Assembly (NCBI RefSeq): GCF_900110265.1
Contig: NZ_FODB01000006.1
Location: 1 to 64,000, forward strand
Reading direction: 5' to 3'
Source of the DNA: Vreelandella aquamarina
GTDB lineage: Bacteria > Pseudomonadota > Gammaproteobacteria > Pseudomonadales > Halomonadaceae
Length of the DNA stretch: 64,000 bases
Below are positions 1 to 9,434 of the stretch, one piece after another (position 1 is the stretch's first letter; every line of letters starts with the position of its first letter). Made by a program: the position numbers and the translations under genes. The notes beneath the pieces are model-generated. The model searched no databases and had not been told where the DNA came from. It saw only the letters and a program-made list of their open reading frames with translations.

Positions 1-1
1 C

Positions 2-106
2 ACGCTGAAGCTGCACGCCCGGCGCATCACCGTTCACCTCGGCGATGCGGCTGACAAATGGTGGCCTGCCTTGCTGAAGGGGCTACCGAAACTGACCGCG
101 CTAGGC
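2..106 (+). CDS. C-terminal end of an unidentified gene (partial)
   Basis: An open frame entering from the left edge reads 34 codons to a TGA at 104-106. It ends in a Trp-Trp/Leu-rich segment (DADKWWPALLKGLP) that I cannot place in a family. The reading frame is open to the edge, and base composition resembles the neighbouring genes, so a real 3' end is likely. Nothing recognisable lies in 107-362 beyond AT-rich sequence around 220-245. Confidence 0.4.
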
Positions 107-362
107 TGACTCGTCGGCGATACCACCACCGATCCCTGCGCCAAGCAGCCCCACTTCGGCTGACGGTGACGGCTGCACGGATGAGGGCAATTCATTCCTG
201 TAGGCTATAAGAAGAACTAAAATTTGCGCTTTTTTGCATATAACAGCGGGGTCTCATGCTGCCAACGCGGTGCCGGTGGGCTGGTGTTGGCAGCGAGGGC
301 TGACAATCCACTCAGCCAGCGCCCTCATGAATAAGGCGGGCTGAGCACTGTCGTGACAGGCG

Positions 363-1121
363 CTAAGCAATGTGCAGCGCCACATCGTGTTGGGTGAGCA
401 GCCGTTGAATCGCCTCGGGGGGCTTACGATCGGTAAACAGCGCATCCAGTTGGGAAATGTTACCTTGGCGCACCACTGGGTTTCGGTGGAATTTCGAGTA
501 GTCTGCGGCTAAATACACCCTTCGCGAATTGGCAATGATCGCCTGGGCAACGCGTACCTCTTGGTAGTCAAACTCCAGAAGCGAGCCATCCTCGTCGATG
601 CCACTGATCCCGATGATTCCATAATCCACTTTGAACTGATTGATGAAGTCGATGGTGGCTTCGCCGATGATCCCGCCATCACGGGAGCGCACTTGACCGC
701 CCGCGATGATCACCGTGAAGTCCTCTTTGTGTTGCAGAATCGCCGCCACATTGAGGTTGTTGGTAATGATCTCCAAGCCTTGGTGCTCCAGTAGCGCTTG
801 GGCGATCATTTCATTGCTGGTCCCGATATTGATGAACAGAGAGGCATGATGGGGTATATGCTGTGCCAAGCAGCGGGCAATGCGCTCTTTCTCTTCGAGG
901 TGCAACGTTTTGCGGGTGCTGTAAGCCGTATTGACCGTACTTGACTCGACCCCGACACCACCATGTACGCGGCGCACGCGACCTTCGTTGGCCAGAGTGT
1001 TCAAGTCTCGACGAATGGTTTGTGGCGTGACCGCGAAGTGTTCGGTGAGCTGTTCGATACTCATATAGCCGTGCTGGCGAACCAGTTCGACGATGGCATC
1101 CTGGCGATACTGTTGATTCAT
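363..1121 (-). CDS. glpR: DeoR/GlpR-family transcriptional regulator
   Basis: 252 residues from the chosen start. The N-terminus has the DeoR helix-turn-helix ([19 protein letters not shown], then [24 protein letters not shown]), and the rest is the sugar-phosphate sensor domain with the family pattern [28 protein letters not shown] and the C-terminal YLAADYSKF. Length and motifs agree with GlpR, the repressor of glycerol-3-phosphate catabolism in gammaproteobacteria. The start [10 protein letters not shown] matches the usual GlpR N-terminus; an in-frame codon 17 residues upstream gives an atypical extension. No glp genes are visible nearby, though a glycerophosphodiesterase lies at 9.4 kb, so the effector is inferred. 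A fructose or other sugar-phosphate DeoR paralogue is the alternative. Confidence 0.8.
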   Translation of the reverse strand: MNQQYRQDAIVELVRQHGYMSIEQLTEHFAVTPQTIRRDLNTLANEGRVRRVHGGVGVESSTVNTAYSTRKTLHLEEKERIARCLAQHIPHHASLFINIGTSNEMIAQALLEHQGLEIITNNLNVAAILQHKEDFTVIIAGGQVRSRDGGIIGEATIDFINQFKVDYGIIGISGIDEDGSLLEFDYQEVRVAQAIIANSRRVYLAADYSKFHRNPVVRQGNISQLDALFTDRKPPEAIQRLLTQHDVALHIA

Positions 1122-1238
1122 AAGCCCGGCCTGTTCGATATTTATTGGTCTATGTGCGTAATAGATTAGCAAAATTTTCGGAATCTAATAGCGCGAACAT
1201 TCGAACAGGCCAGGTGCTGCCGTTACCCTAGGGCTATG

Positions 1239-3077
1239 TCAGAGCGGCCACACCCATAAAATCGCCGGAATGGCTGCGGCCATCACCACAAGCGAAAGCG
1301 GCAGCCCCAGTTTCCAGTAATCTCCAAACCGGTAGCCCCCAGGGCCCAGCACCAGGGTATTCGATTGGTGTCCAATCGGGGTTAAAAACGCACAGGAGGC
1401 GCTGACGGCTACCACCATCAAAAACGGGTCCAGCGAGGCATCGAAGCCGTTGGCGAGGCTCGCCGCAATGGGTGCCATAAGGAGAGCTGCGGCCGCATTG
1501 TTGACTACGTTAGAGAGCAGCATAGAGAGCAGAAATAGCCCTACCAAGGAAACGACAATCGGCCACTCTACGCCAAACCGCAGCAGCGCATCGGCAATGA
1601 TATCAGCACCGCCGCTGGTCTCCAGCGCTTCACCCACCGGCAACATGGCGGCAAGCAGCACAATCACCGGGCCATCAATGGCCTGGTAGCCATCCCGCAA
1701 GGGCAGCACGCCAATCAGCAGCGACACCAGCGCCGCCGTGCTCATCGCAACAGCCGCGGGCAAAAGATCAAACAGCATCGCGACAATCGCTAGCGCGAAA
1801 ATACCCACCGAAATAGCCAGCTTACGCGGCTGGCCTAAATGTAGCTCGCGGTTGGCCAGCGGCAAACAACCCAGCGTCGATAAACTATCGGCGATTTCGT
1901 TTTCGCTGCCCTGCAATAGCAGCACGTCGCCGGTTTGAAAACGAATGTCGCGCAGGCGCTGCTTCAGGCGGCCACCATCACGGGCCACGGCCACTAAGTG
2001 CAAGCCAAACTGATGGTTAAGGCGCAGCTGTCGCACGCTGCGATTAATCATCATCGAATCATTGCGAACAACAGCTTCAATGAGCTGTAGGCCTTCGGTA
2101 TCGACCGGCTGACGTTCATCGCTCTTCTCCGCGTCCTCGCGCTGCTCCTGCCCGTCCTCTGGCTCTTCAGGTTCGGCAATGGCGCTAAGACCCACTTTGT
2201 CCTCCAGCAGCTTCAGCTCATCGGGGCCGGCTTCCAGCAGCAGGATGTCACCCTCACGAAGCACGCCGTGAAACTGGTAGCCCGCCCGGCGATTATCTTC
2301 ACGCACCACCGCTAAGACAGGGATGGTCTCATCCAGCTCATCGCGCAATTGTTGAAGGGTGAGCCCATTAGCTTTGGAGTCTTCAGTAACATTTAGCTCT
2401 ACTAGATAGTTGGCGGTATCGAACATATCGTCTGCCGCCGCCTGCCCACTGCGTTTGGGGGTCAAGCGCCAGCCTACCAGCACAATAAAAGCCAAGCCCA
2501 CCAGAGCCACCACAACGCCGACTGGCGAGAAGCTAAACATGCCGAAGTTTTCGCCGGTAATATTGCCCCGGTAGGCAGAAATAATAATATTGGGCGGCGT
2601 ACCAATCAGCGTGGTCAGCCCTCCCAGCAGAGAGCCAAATGCCAGCGGCATTAGCAGCAGTGAAGGAGACGTATTGTGTTCACGGGCAAGACGTATCGCG
2701 ACTGGCAACAGCAGCGCCAGCGCCCCTACGTTATTCATCACCCCAGACAGCACGACCACGGTACCCACGAGCACGAGCAGTTGTAGCATTAGGCGCTCGC
2801 CCACTTTGAGCACCTGATTGGCGATGACATCCACCACCCCAGAGCGCTCAAAGCCACGGCTTAACACCAGCACCGCCGCCACGGTAATCACCGCCGGATG
2901 GCCAAAGCCTGCAAAGGCGTCATCCGCAGGCACCAGCCCGAGCATTACAGAGCCTAGCAGGGCCGCCAAAGCAACCAAGTCATAACGAAACCGGCCCCAA
3001 ATAAAGGCCACTAGCGTGAGCCCCAGCACGATAAACACCAGCGTACTGGGGGTCAGTCCTAAACTTTCCAGAGTCAT
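1239..3077 (-). CDS. SLC13/DASS-family permease with two TrkA-C domains
   Basis: 612-residue inner-membrane transporter. Hydrophobic segments flank a central soluble region of about 200 residues containing two TrkA-C (RCK_C) modules, e.g. LQQLRDELDETIPVLAVVRED and MMINRSVRQLRLNHQFGLHLVAV. The family hairpin motif LTTLIGTPPNII is present, and a second copy of the inverted repeat carries FLTPIGHQSNTLVLGPGGY. This is the architecture of bacterial SLC13-like sulfate, dicarboxylate or other anion permeases. ATG at 3077 was chosen because AGGGAG lies about 9 bases upstream, while the GTG 14 codons further up has no ribosome binding site. Between TrkA-C modules there is an acidic Glu/Asp-rich linker. 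Substrate cannot be told from sequence. Confidence 0.85.
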   Translation of the reverse strand: MTLESLGLTPSTLVFIVLGLTLVAFIWGRFRYDLVALAALLGSVMLGLVPADDAFAGFGHPAVITVAAVLVLSRGFERSGVVDVIANQVLKVGERLMLQLLVLVGTVVVLSGVMNNVGALALLLPVAIRLAREHNTSPSLLLMPLAFGSLLGGLTTLIGTPPNIIISAYRGNITGENFGMFSFSPVGVVVALVGLAFIVLVGWRLTPKRSGQAAADDMFDTANYLVELNVTEDSKANGLTLQQLRDELDETIPVLAVVREDNRRAGYQFHGVLREGDILLLEAGPDELKLLEDKVGLSAIAEPEEPEDGQEQREDAEKSDERQPVDTEGLQLIEAVVRNDSMMINRSVRQLRLNHQFGLHLVAVARDGGRLKQRLRDIRFQTGDVLLLQGSENEIADSLSTLGCLPLANRELHLGQPRKLAISVGIFALAIVAMLFDLLPAAVAMSTAALVSLLIGVLPLRDGYQAIDGPVIVLLAAMLPVGEALETSGGADIIADALLRFGVEWPIVVSLVGLFLLSMLLSNVVNNAAAALLMAPIAASLANGFDASLDPFLMVVAVSASCAFLTPIGHQSNTLVLGPGGYRFGDYWKLGLPLSLVVMAAAIPAILWVWPL

Positions 3078-3205
3078 TGCGAGCCATCTCCCTATGTTGT
3101 CGCTCCTCTTCCCTGACACGGAAAGTGTGGAGTGTTCAGCATCACATTAGGCGATGACTATACAGCCGTACACGCACTGAAAAATAGGAAAAAATAGTGC
3201 GCTGG

Positions 3206-4009
3206 TTAGCGTTTCATACGTGCCAGTAACCGCTCGACGGCTTCTAGATGTTCTGGCTCGTTGTGGCACATGCCTTGGAACACGGCGCACACATCCAGAA
3301 ACGGCTTTAGCTCCATATCCGGGGCCATTTTCAAGAGCCGCTTGGTGAGGCGTGTCGCTTTCGGCGGCTGGGCCGCAATGCGCTTGGCATGGGCCAGAGC
3401 GGCCTCCATTAGCTGCTCCGGCTCCACGACTTCTAAGACTACACCGTAGGCAAGCGCTTCATCAGCGCTGATCACCCGGCCTGAGAGGGTTAGCTCAAAG
3501 GCACGCTGGTAACCAATTTGGCGCTGCATAAACCACGCCCCGCCATCACCGGGAATAATCCCCAGATTGAGAAACGTCTCCCCAAAGCTCGCCTTGCGAG
3601 AGGCAATACGCATATCCGCCATATTGGCCAAATCGAAACCGGCACCGATGGCCGCACCATTGACGGCGGCGATGATGGGTACTTCAACTTGATGAAGCGC
3701 CAGCGGCATTCGCTGAATGCCCGTGCGGTAGCGCTCAGCGACTTCAGCTACGTCCCCCGCAAAATCGCCGCCGCGCTCGGCCATGTCTTTTACATTGCCA
3801 CCCGCGCAAAAAGCGCTGCCTGCACCGGTGATCACCAGCACCGAGACGTCCTGGCTATGGTTCACCCATACAGCGGTGGCGACGATATCATCCACCAGCG
3901 CCGTGCCGGTAAGCGCATTACGCACATCGTGGCGGTTAAGCGTGAGCGTTGCCACACGGTTTTCCAGCGTTAGGGTAGCGTCGGTTAATTCAGGTAGCGT
4001 TCGGCTCAT
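3206..4009 (-). CDS. Enoyl-CoA hydratase/isomerase (crotonase) family
   Basis: 267 residues, the usual crotonase length. The oxyanion-hole segments are visible: AFCAGGNVKDM near residue 70 and AAVNGAAIGAGFDLA near 115, with the catalytic region FGETFLNLGIIPGDGGAWF. The chain is complete, ending in a basic C-terminus. Its start codon overlaps the stop of the upstream acyl-CoA synthetase gene in the order ATGA, which indicates translational coupling within one operon. It probably hydrates or isomerises a 2-enoyl-CoA intermediate in breakdown of an organic acid; the substrate is not deducible. Confidence 0.85.
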   Translation of the reverse strand: MSRTLPELTDATLTLENRVATLTLNRHDVRNALTGTALVDDIVATAVWVNHSQDVSVLVITGAGSAFCAGGNVKDMAERGGDFAGDVAEVAERYRTGIQRMPLALHQVEVPIIAAVNGAAIGAGFDLANMADMRIASRKASFGETFLNLGIIPGDGGAWFMQRQIGYQRAFELTLSGRVISADEALAYGVVLEVVEPEQLMEAALAHAKRIAAQPPKATRLTKRLLKMAPDMELKPFLDVCAVFQGMCHNEPEHLEAVERLLARMKR

Positions 4010-6186
4010 GATTGGCGCTCCACAATAATTCGTGCATCGACGATGGCATAGTTAACGGCAGAATGGCCTTTCGGATAGGCAATCACCGGGTTCAAGTCTA
4101 GTTCGCAAATATCTGGGTAAGCCTCTACGAGCTGAGACACCTGCATCAGCAGCGACACTAACGCCTCCTTATCGACCCCTGCAGCCCCCCGCACCCCTGC
4201 CAGCACTTTCTGCGCTTTAATTTGATCGACCATGGAGCGTGCGTCGCGCAGGGTCAGCGGCAGCGAGCGGAAGGCCACGTCTTCGAGCACCTCCACAAAA
4301 ATGCCGCCCAAGCCAAACATCAGCACCGGGCCGAAAATCGGGTCGCGCATCATGCCGATAATCACCTCAACGCCCTTCTCCGCCATTGGCGTGACCAGCA
4401 CGCCCTCTATCTGGGCGTTCGGGTCGTAAGCCTGGGCGTTTGAGTGAATGGCCTGAAAGGCATCGCGCAGTGCGGCGTCACCCACCAGGTTAAGCTTGAC
4501 CCCGCCCGAGTCGGATTTATGCAGGATATCTTTCGAGACCACCTTCATCGCCAGCGGCTTGCCCTGCGTGCACTGGGCGATCTCGGCGAGTTCGTCCTCA
4601 CGACGCACCAACCACTCCTCGGGCACTGCGATGCCGTGCTCCGCCAGCAGTGATTTCGCTTCAAATTCCAGTAAGTCGCGTCCTTCTGCCCTGGCTGCGG
4701 CAAACATGGCCCTGCCTGTTTCCGTTGGCGCGGCGGGCGCTATCGTCTCCTGCGCCTGTTGGATGGCCAGATACTCTCCTCGCTCACCTAGGGCAGCAAG
4801 CACGCGCACCGCATGCTCAATCGAGGAATACACCGGCAAACCGGCTTCGTGTAAACGACGCAACGCAGGCGGTTTGATGGGTGCGTAGAGGCTGTAAATC
4901 ACCAGCGGCTTCTCGGAGGCTTGAGCAAGCTCTACCATGCGCTCCGCGCCACGCATCTCGTCGCCCATCAGCGACTCCGCAAAGCGCAGGCTATACCCGC
5001 CGAACATGCCGACCAGAAAGACGCTATCGACGCCTTCATCCGCCATCACCAGCTCAATGCAGCTTGCCAGCAGCGAGGGGTTCGCATCCGAGGAGCCCGC
5101 CACGTCCACCGGGTTAAGGGTAGATGCCTGAGGCAGTAACACCTCGCGCAGTGCAGAGCGGGTAGCGTCAGAAAGCTCGGCCAGCGTCAGGCCCGCTTCA
5201 GATAACCGGTCGGCGGCAATGGTGGCTTGGCCGCCGCCGTCAGAAATCACAGCGACGCGCTTACCGGGGGCTTTTTGCAGCCGCCCCAAGCCTTCCGCCA
5301 CGGGCAGGATTTCATCGGAGTACTGCACCACGCTAACGCCTGCCTGGCGCAGCAGGTCTACAGTCATTTGATAACTACCGGCCAACGCACCGGTATGGGA
5401 GCTGGCAGCCTTTTGGCCCTGCTCGGTGGCACCGGATTTATACACCACCACCGGCTTCATGGCGGTCACGTCACGGGCCACTTTCAGAAACTGCTGCCCA
5501 TCACGGAAGCCTTCCACGTAGAGCGTCGCCACACGGGTATGCTCGTCTTCCCCTAGGTAGCGCAGGTAATCGTTAAAGCCGATATCACTCTGGTTGCCCG
5601 GGCCAACGTAGGTGCTGAACCCCACTTGCCCGTTATGCTGGGCTTCCAGCGCAAGAGAGAGCAGCATATTGCCGGACTGCGACACAATGCCGATATCACC
5701 CGGCTTGACGTTATCCAGCGCCAGCAAGTTAATTTGGTGGTGCAGGTTAAACATGCCAGAAGTGTTTGGGCCGATGATACGCACTCCGTGGGCACGGGCG
5801 ATCTCCATCATCTGTGCCTCCAGCGCTGCCCCCTCTTCGCCGGTTTCGCCAAACCCGCTGGCCAGAATGACCGCCCCTTTCACCCCCCGGCGGCCACACT
5901 CGGCAATCAGCGCAGGCACGCTGGCGGCAGGCGTGCATAGCAGCGCAAGCTCAGGGCGGCCCGGCATCTCGGTGAGTGAAGGCCACGCCTGCACGCCTAA
6001 AATGTGATCGGCTTTGGGATTGATGGGGTAAATATGTCCCTGGTAGCCGCCATTAATCAGTCCAACCATGGCTTTGTAGCCCCGTTTGGTGGGGTCTGCA
6101 GAAGCGCCTACTACGGCAATGCCAGAGGGCGCTAAGATATCATGCAGCGGGCTGCGGACTGGGAGATGGCCTTCGAGAGTATTCAT
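4006..6186 (-). CDS. Acyl-CoA synthetase, ADP/NDP-forming (acetate-CoA ligase family)
   Basis: 726 residues with the fused alpha-beta architecture of ADP-forming acyl-CoA synthetases. There is an N-terminal CoA-binding Rossmann domain (PSGIAVVGASADPTKRGYKA), succinyl-CoA-ligase-like domains with the conserved SSHTGALAGSY segment that holds the phospho-histidine, and a C-terminal ATP-grasp domain (AMKVVSKDILHKSDSGGV, then FGLGGIFVEVLEDVAFRSLPL). It converts an acid plus CoA and a nucleoside triphosphate to acyl-CoA, or the reverse. Start MNTLEGH at 6186 was preferred over an upstream codon that adds 15 atypical residues. It is the middle gene of an operon with two crotonases, so it probably activates the acid that they then process. 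Confidence 0.85.
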   Translation of the reverse strand: MNTLEGHLPVRSPLHDILAPSGIAVVGASADPTKRGYKAMVGLINGGYQGHIYPINPKADHILGVQAWPSLTEMPGRPELALLCTPAASVPALIAECGRRGVKGAVILASGFGETGEEGAALEAQMMEIARAHGVRIIGPNTSGMFNLHHQINLLALDNVKPGDIGIVSQSGNMLLSLALEAQHNGQVGFSTYVGPGNQSDIGFNDYLRYLGEDEHTRVATLYVEGFRDGQQFLKVARDVTAMKPVVVYKSGATEQGQKAASSHTGALAGSYQMTVDLLRQAGVSVVQYSDEILPVAEGLGRLQKAPGKRVAVISDGGGQATIAADRLSEAGLTLAELSDATRSALREVLLPQASTLNPVDVAGSSDANPSLLASCIELVMADEGVDSVFLVGMFGGYSLRFAESLMGDEMRGAERMVELAQASEKPLVIYSLYAPIKPPALRRLHEAGLPVYSSIEHAVRVLAALGERGEYLAIQQAQETIAPAAPTETGRAMFAAARAEGRDLLEFEAKSLLAEHGIAVPEEWLVRREDELAEIAQCTQGKPLAMKVVSKDILHKSDSGGVKLNLVGDAALRDAFQAIHSNAQAYDPNAQIEGVLVTPMAEKGVEVIIGMMRDPIFGPVLMFGLGGIFVEVLEDVAFRSLPLTLRDARSMVDQIKAQKVLAGVRGAAGVDKEALVSLLMQVSQLVEAYPDICELDLNPVIAYPKGHSAVNYAIVDARIIVERQS

Positions 6187-6252
6187 TGCGTGACCTGTTT
6201 GACAAAGAAGTGCATGACGGAGTGATACCAAGCTAATTCAAGAGGGCCGAGA

Positions 6253-7062
6253 TCATTGGCCCAAAAAATTTGGCGCTCGCCGCTCGGCAAAGGCATCGAC
6301 CCCCTCTTGCCAGTCCTCGGTGGTGGAGCAGGTAAACACCGCATCCAGCTCCTGCTGCAGCTGGCTCTCCATGCTGGTATGGGCGCTGCGATTGACCAGC
6401 GGCTTGAGCATCGCCATGGAGACCGGCGCCTGCTTGGCAAGCCGCTCGGCGAGTGTTTGCGCTTCGGCCATCAGCTGCGCTTGGGGGTAGCTGGCCAGCG
6501 CCAAGCCGATCCTGGCGGCTTCTGGCCCATGAAGTTTGTCGCCCAGATAGAGCAAGCGCCGGGCTTGGGTGAGCCCTACCAGTTGAGGCAGCAATTTTGA
6601 AACACCGCCGCCCACGCAAGTGCCAATACTGGTTTCTGGAAAACCAATCTGCGCCTCGTCAGCCATCACGATAAAATCGCAGGAGACCGCCATCTCCGCG
6701 CCTGCCCCCAGCGCATAGCCGTTCACGGCTGCTACCACCGGCTTACTGAGTTTGGTGATGGCTTCGCATACGTCGTTGCCCAGCTGCAAATACGCCCGGC
6801 GCTGAAACAGCGTGCGCTTAGCGCTGCCGTGGGCCTTCATATCGGCACCGACACAAAACGCGCGCCCCTCACCGGTCAGCACCACCGCCCTAACCTGAGG
6901 CGACTGCTGTGCTATTCGCAGCACATCCAGCAGCTCTTGGTAGAGCGCCTCAACAACGGCGTTGAGGCGCTGTGGGCGATTCAGTCGCACGGTCAATACT
7001 CGGGCATCCAGAGTGACCAGCAGCGTTTCATAATTGGGCAGCGCAGTAGCGTCAGCAGGCAT
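6253..7062 (-). CDS. Enoyl-CoA hydratase/isomerase (crotonase) family
   Basis: 269 residues, the first gene of the acyl-CoA operon. Crotonase hallmarks: AFCVGADMKAHG near residue 70, AAVNGYALGAGAEMAVSCDF and IGFPETSIGTCVGGGVSKLL. The FPET segment keeps the Glu-containing active-site region. It is only modestly similar to the other crotonase of the operon, suggesting two successive or alternative steps rather than a recent duplication. 66 bases separate it from the synthetase gene. The divergent RpiR gene and the shared upstream region suggest control by that regulator. Confidence 0.85.
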   Translation of the reverse strand: MPADATALPNYETLLVTLDARVLTVRLNRPQRLNAVVEALYQELLDVLRIAQQSPQVRAVVLTGEGRAFCVGADMKAHGSAKRTLFQRRAYLQLGNDVCEAITKLSKPVVAAVNGYALGAGAEMAVSCDFIVMADEAQIGFPETSIGTCVGGGVSKLLPQLVGLTQARRLLYLGDKLHGPEAARIGLALASYPQAQLMAEAQTLAERLAKQAPVSMAMLKPLVNRSAHTSMESQLQQELDAVFTCSTTEDWQEGVDAFAERRAPNFLGQ

Positions 7063-7105
7063 GGTGCTTTTTTTAACCTCATCGGATCAGTCGTCAAAAC
7101 TTAAC

Positions 7106-7141
7106 GAAACGTTTGTTTCTTTATTTTGAATAAAAAGAAAC
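7106..7141. promoter_or_regulatory. Candidate RpiR operator (overlapping inverted repeats)
   Basis: In the 186-bp divergent region between the acyl-CoA operon and the RpiR gene, GAAAC-GTTT-GTTTC at 7106-7119 is an inverted repeat. A longer overlapping one pairs GTTTCTTTATT (7115-7125) with AATAAAAAGAAAC (7129-7141), allowing two extra A residues. Position and symmetry fit an operator for the adjacent regulator; no published consensus was matched. Confidence 0.4.
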
Positions 7142-7248
7142 GTATGTATTTTTTGAACGATAGAGTAGTCGCCGGGACAACGTCAATACATCTGTAGCAA
7201 AAACATCTATCATTGGCACAAATGTTTTATTTTCATAGAGAGGGTGCC

Positions 7249-8142
7249 ATGCCAGACAACGCCACTCACGCCACCAGCCTGGACAGCATTCACCAGCAGC
7301 TAGCCGAGAGCTATGCAGCGCTTAGCCCACAGCTCAAGCGCGCCGCCAGCTACGTGCTGGAACATCCTACAGAGATGGCGTTTCAGTCGATCCGCAAAAC
7401 GGCTCAGGCAGCATCCGTCACTCCCTCCACCCTGGTCAGGCTAGCCAAGCGGCTTGGGTTCGAGAGCTACGAGCCGTTTCGGGAGGTGTTTCAATCGGCG
7501 GTACAGGCAGCGCCGGTGGAGCTATCCGGCCGCGCCAGCCAGTTGAATCAGCAGCACAGAAACCCAGAAGCGGCGCTGTTTGCGGAGGTAGGCGACGCTG
7601 CCTTCGATAATATTGGCAGGCTGTTTACGGCGGATAACCAAAAGCGCGTCAAAGAGGCCGCCGAGCGAATCTTGGCCGCGCGGCGAGTCGCCGTGGTCGG
7701 GTTTCGCGACACCTTCGCCTGCGCGTACCACTTTGCCTACGTGGGGCGCATTGCGATGCCGGAAGTGACGCTCATTCGCGGACAGGAGGGAGGCTTGCTC
7801 ACCGAGTTGGCCCCGTTCAACGAGCAGGATGTGGTAGTGGCGTTTGGCTTTGAACCCTACTGCGCCGAGACGGTGAAGGCGCTGGAGATTACTCGCGCCA
7901 ACGGCATGCAGGCAATTGTAATTACCGACACGCTGCGCTCGCCGCTGGTGCCGGGGGCCAGCGTAACGTTTACCGTTGCCAACGCTACGCCGCACTTTTT
8001 CCCGTCGATATTAGCGGCAATTACACTCAGCGAAGCGATTTTGGCGGAGTGCGTGGCATTCGGCCCCGACCAGCTGGTCGATAACGTGACCCGCTTTGAG
8101 AGCCGAATGCGTCAGTTGGGAGCGTATATAGAGATTGCCTAA
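7249..8142 (+). CDS. MurR/RpiR-family transcriptional regulator
   Basis: 297 residues: an N-terminal HTH_6 domain (SPQLKRAASYVLEHPTEMAF, then TAQAASVTPSTLVRLAKRLG) followed by a SIS sugar-isomerase-like sensor domain (AARRVAVVGFRDTFACAYHF through DVVVAFGFEPYCAETVKAL). SIS domains usually bind phosphosugars, although RpiR members next to non-sugar operons occur. ATG at 7249 has a strong GAGAGGG ribosome binding site; the TTG at 7213 does not. It is divergent from the crotonase/acyl-CoA synthetase operon and is its probable regulator. Confidence 0.85.
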   Translation: MPDNATHATSLDSIHQQLAESYAALSPQLKRAASYVLEHPTEMAFQSIRKTAQAASVTPSTLVRLAKRLGFESYEPFREVFQSAVQAAPVELSGRASQLNQQHRNPEAALFAEVGDAAFDNIGRLFTADNQKRVKEAAERILAARRVAVVGFRDTFACAYHFAYVGRIAMPEVTLIRGQEGGLLTELAPFNEQDVVVAFGFEPYCAETVKALEITRANGMQAIVITDTLRSPLVPGASVTFTVANATPHFFPSILAAITLSEAILAECVAFGPDQLVDNVTRFESRMRQLGAYIEIA

Positions 8143-8178
8143 ACAGTCGCTTAGTAATGTCATCAGACCGGAACAACC

Positions 8179-8247
8179 CTAGGCGGGGGCGCTGTGAATC
8201 CTTCCATGGACGCTACTTTCGCCATCCATGGCGAAAGACCCCCGCTA
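8179..8247. repeat. Nested palindromic repeat, REP-like
   Basis: Between the convergent RpiR and qor genes. A 10-bp stem CTTTCGCCAT/ATGGCGAAAG (8216-8225 with 8228-8237) sits inside a larger pairing of GCGGGGG (about 8183) with CCCCCGC (about 8239). The form resembles dispersed extragenic palindromes and could also end transcription from both sides. The word CCATCCATGG at its tip is itself palindromic. Confidence 0.45.
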
Positions 8248-8279
8248 CGGGATGATTCCGATCATCTCTAGTACCATTA

Positions 8280-9257
8280 TCACGGCAATAAAATAGTAGA
8301 ACCGGTGGTTTTACGGCTCTGTAGTGCATCCTGAGCCTTACCGGCGTCTTGCAGCGGGTAGCGGTTGGCCACGTCGATTTTGATTTTGCCGCTCTCAATC
8401 ATGGCGAAAAACTCGTCGCACATCATCTCTAGGCGCTCACGGGTGTCGGCGTAGCCGTTCAGGCTTGGGCGAGTCACAAACAGCGCGCCTTTTTGGTTCA
8501 AAATACCGATATTCACGCCATCCACAGGGCCAGAAGAGTTGCCGAAACTCACCATCAGCGAACGAGGCTTCAAGCAGTCCAGCGACATTTCCCAGGTGTC
8601 TTTACCCACCGAGTCATACACTACGTCACACATCTCGCCGTTGGTCAGCTCGCGCACCCGCTCTACCACGTTCTCTTCGGTGTAGTTGATGGTCGCCCAT
8701 GCACCGTTGGCCATGGCTAGGTCAGCTTTTTCCTGAGAGCTCACCGTACCAATCAGCTTCACGCCCAGCGCTTTAGCCCACTGGCAGGCAATAGAGCCAA
8801 CGCCCCCGGCCGCCGCGTGGAACAGAATGGTCTCACCGCCTTTAAGCTCATAGGTTTGACGCAGCAGATACTGCACCGTTAAGCCTTTCAGCAGGCTAGC
8901 GGCAGCGGTTTCAAAATCGATAAAATCCGGGAGCTTGACGACTTTGGACGCAGGCAGCGTGTGCAGTTCGGCGTATGCGCCCAGCGGGCCTTGGGCGTAA
9001 GCCACCCGGTCACCCACTTTGAGATGCGTGACGCCCTCACCGACCGCATCCACAATGCCCGCGCCTTCGGTGCCTAGCCCTGTTGGCATGGCGGGCGCAG
9101 GGTAAAGTCCCGTACGGAAGTAGATATCGATAAAGTTCAGCCCCACCGCTTTGTTAGCGATGCGCACTTCACCGGCAGCGGGGGCGGCAGGTTCGACATC
9201 GACCCACTCCAATACCTCTGACCCACCGGTGTTAGCAAGCTGGATACGCTTAGACAT
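8280..9257 (-). CDS. qor: NADPH:quinone oxidoreductase, zeta-crystallin type
   Basis: 325 residues, medium-chain dehydrogenase/reductase family without structural zinc ligands. Motifs: PGLxxxG-type region GEVRIANKAVGLNFIDIYFR, TGLGTEGAGIVDAVGEGVTH, and the NADPH-binding AAAGGVGSIACQWAKALGVK. It matches bacterial Qor in length and ends. It reduces quinones or alpha,beta-unsaturated carbonyls with NADPH in the cytoplasm. Start at 9257 has AGGAG eight bases upstream; the GTG three codons up is too close to that site. Confidence 0.9.
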   Translation of the reverse strand: MSKRIQLANTGGSEVLEWVDVEPAAPAAGEVRIANKAVGLNFIDIYFRTGLYPAPAMPTGLGTEGAGIVDAVGEGVTHLKVGDRVAYAQGPLGAYAELHTLPASKVVKLPDFIDFETAAASLLKGLTVQYLLRQTYELKGGETILFHAAAGGVGSIACQWAKALGVKLIGTVSSQEKADLAMANGAWATINYTEENVVERVRELTNGEMCDVVYDSVGKDTWEMSLDCLKPRSLMVSFGNSSGPVDGVNIGILNQKGALFVTRPSLNGYADTRERLEMMCDEFFAMIESGKIKIDVANRYPLQDAGKAQDALQSRKTTGSTILLP

Positions 9258-9434
9258 CAATGACACTCCTGTTGTTAATTATTGGACATACCCTGCGCGC
9301 TATCCAACCGCGTTGGGCGTCATTAATCAAGCTATTAGCTCACTAGGCCGACACGTCGTCGTCATGCACCCATGCTAAACTTGGCAACATTGTGCTTCAT
9401 GACGCTCAATTGGCGACCACGACACGGAGTGGCT

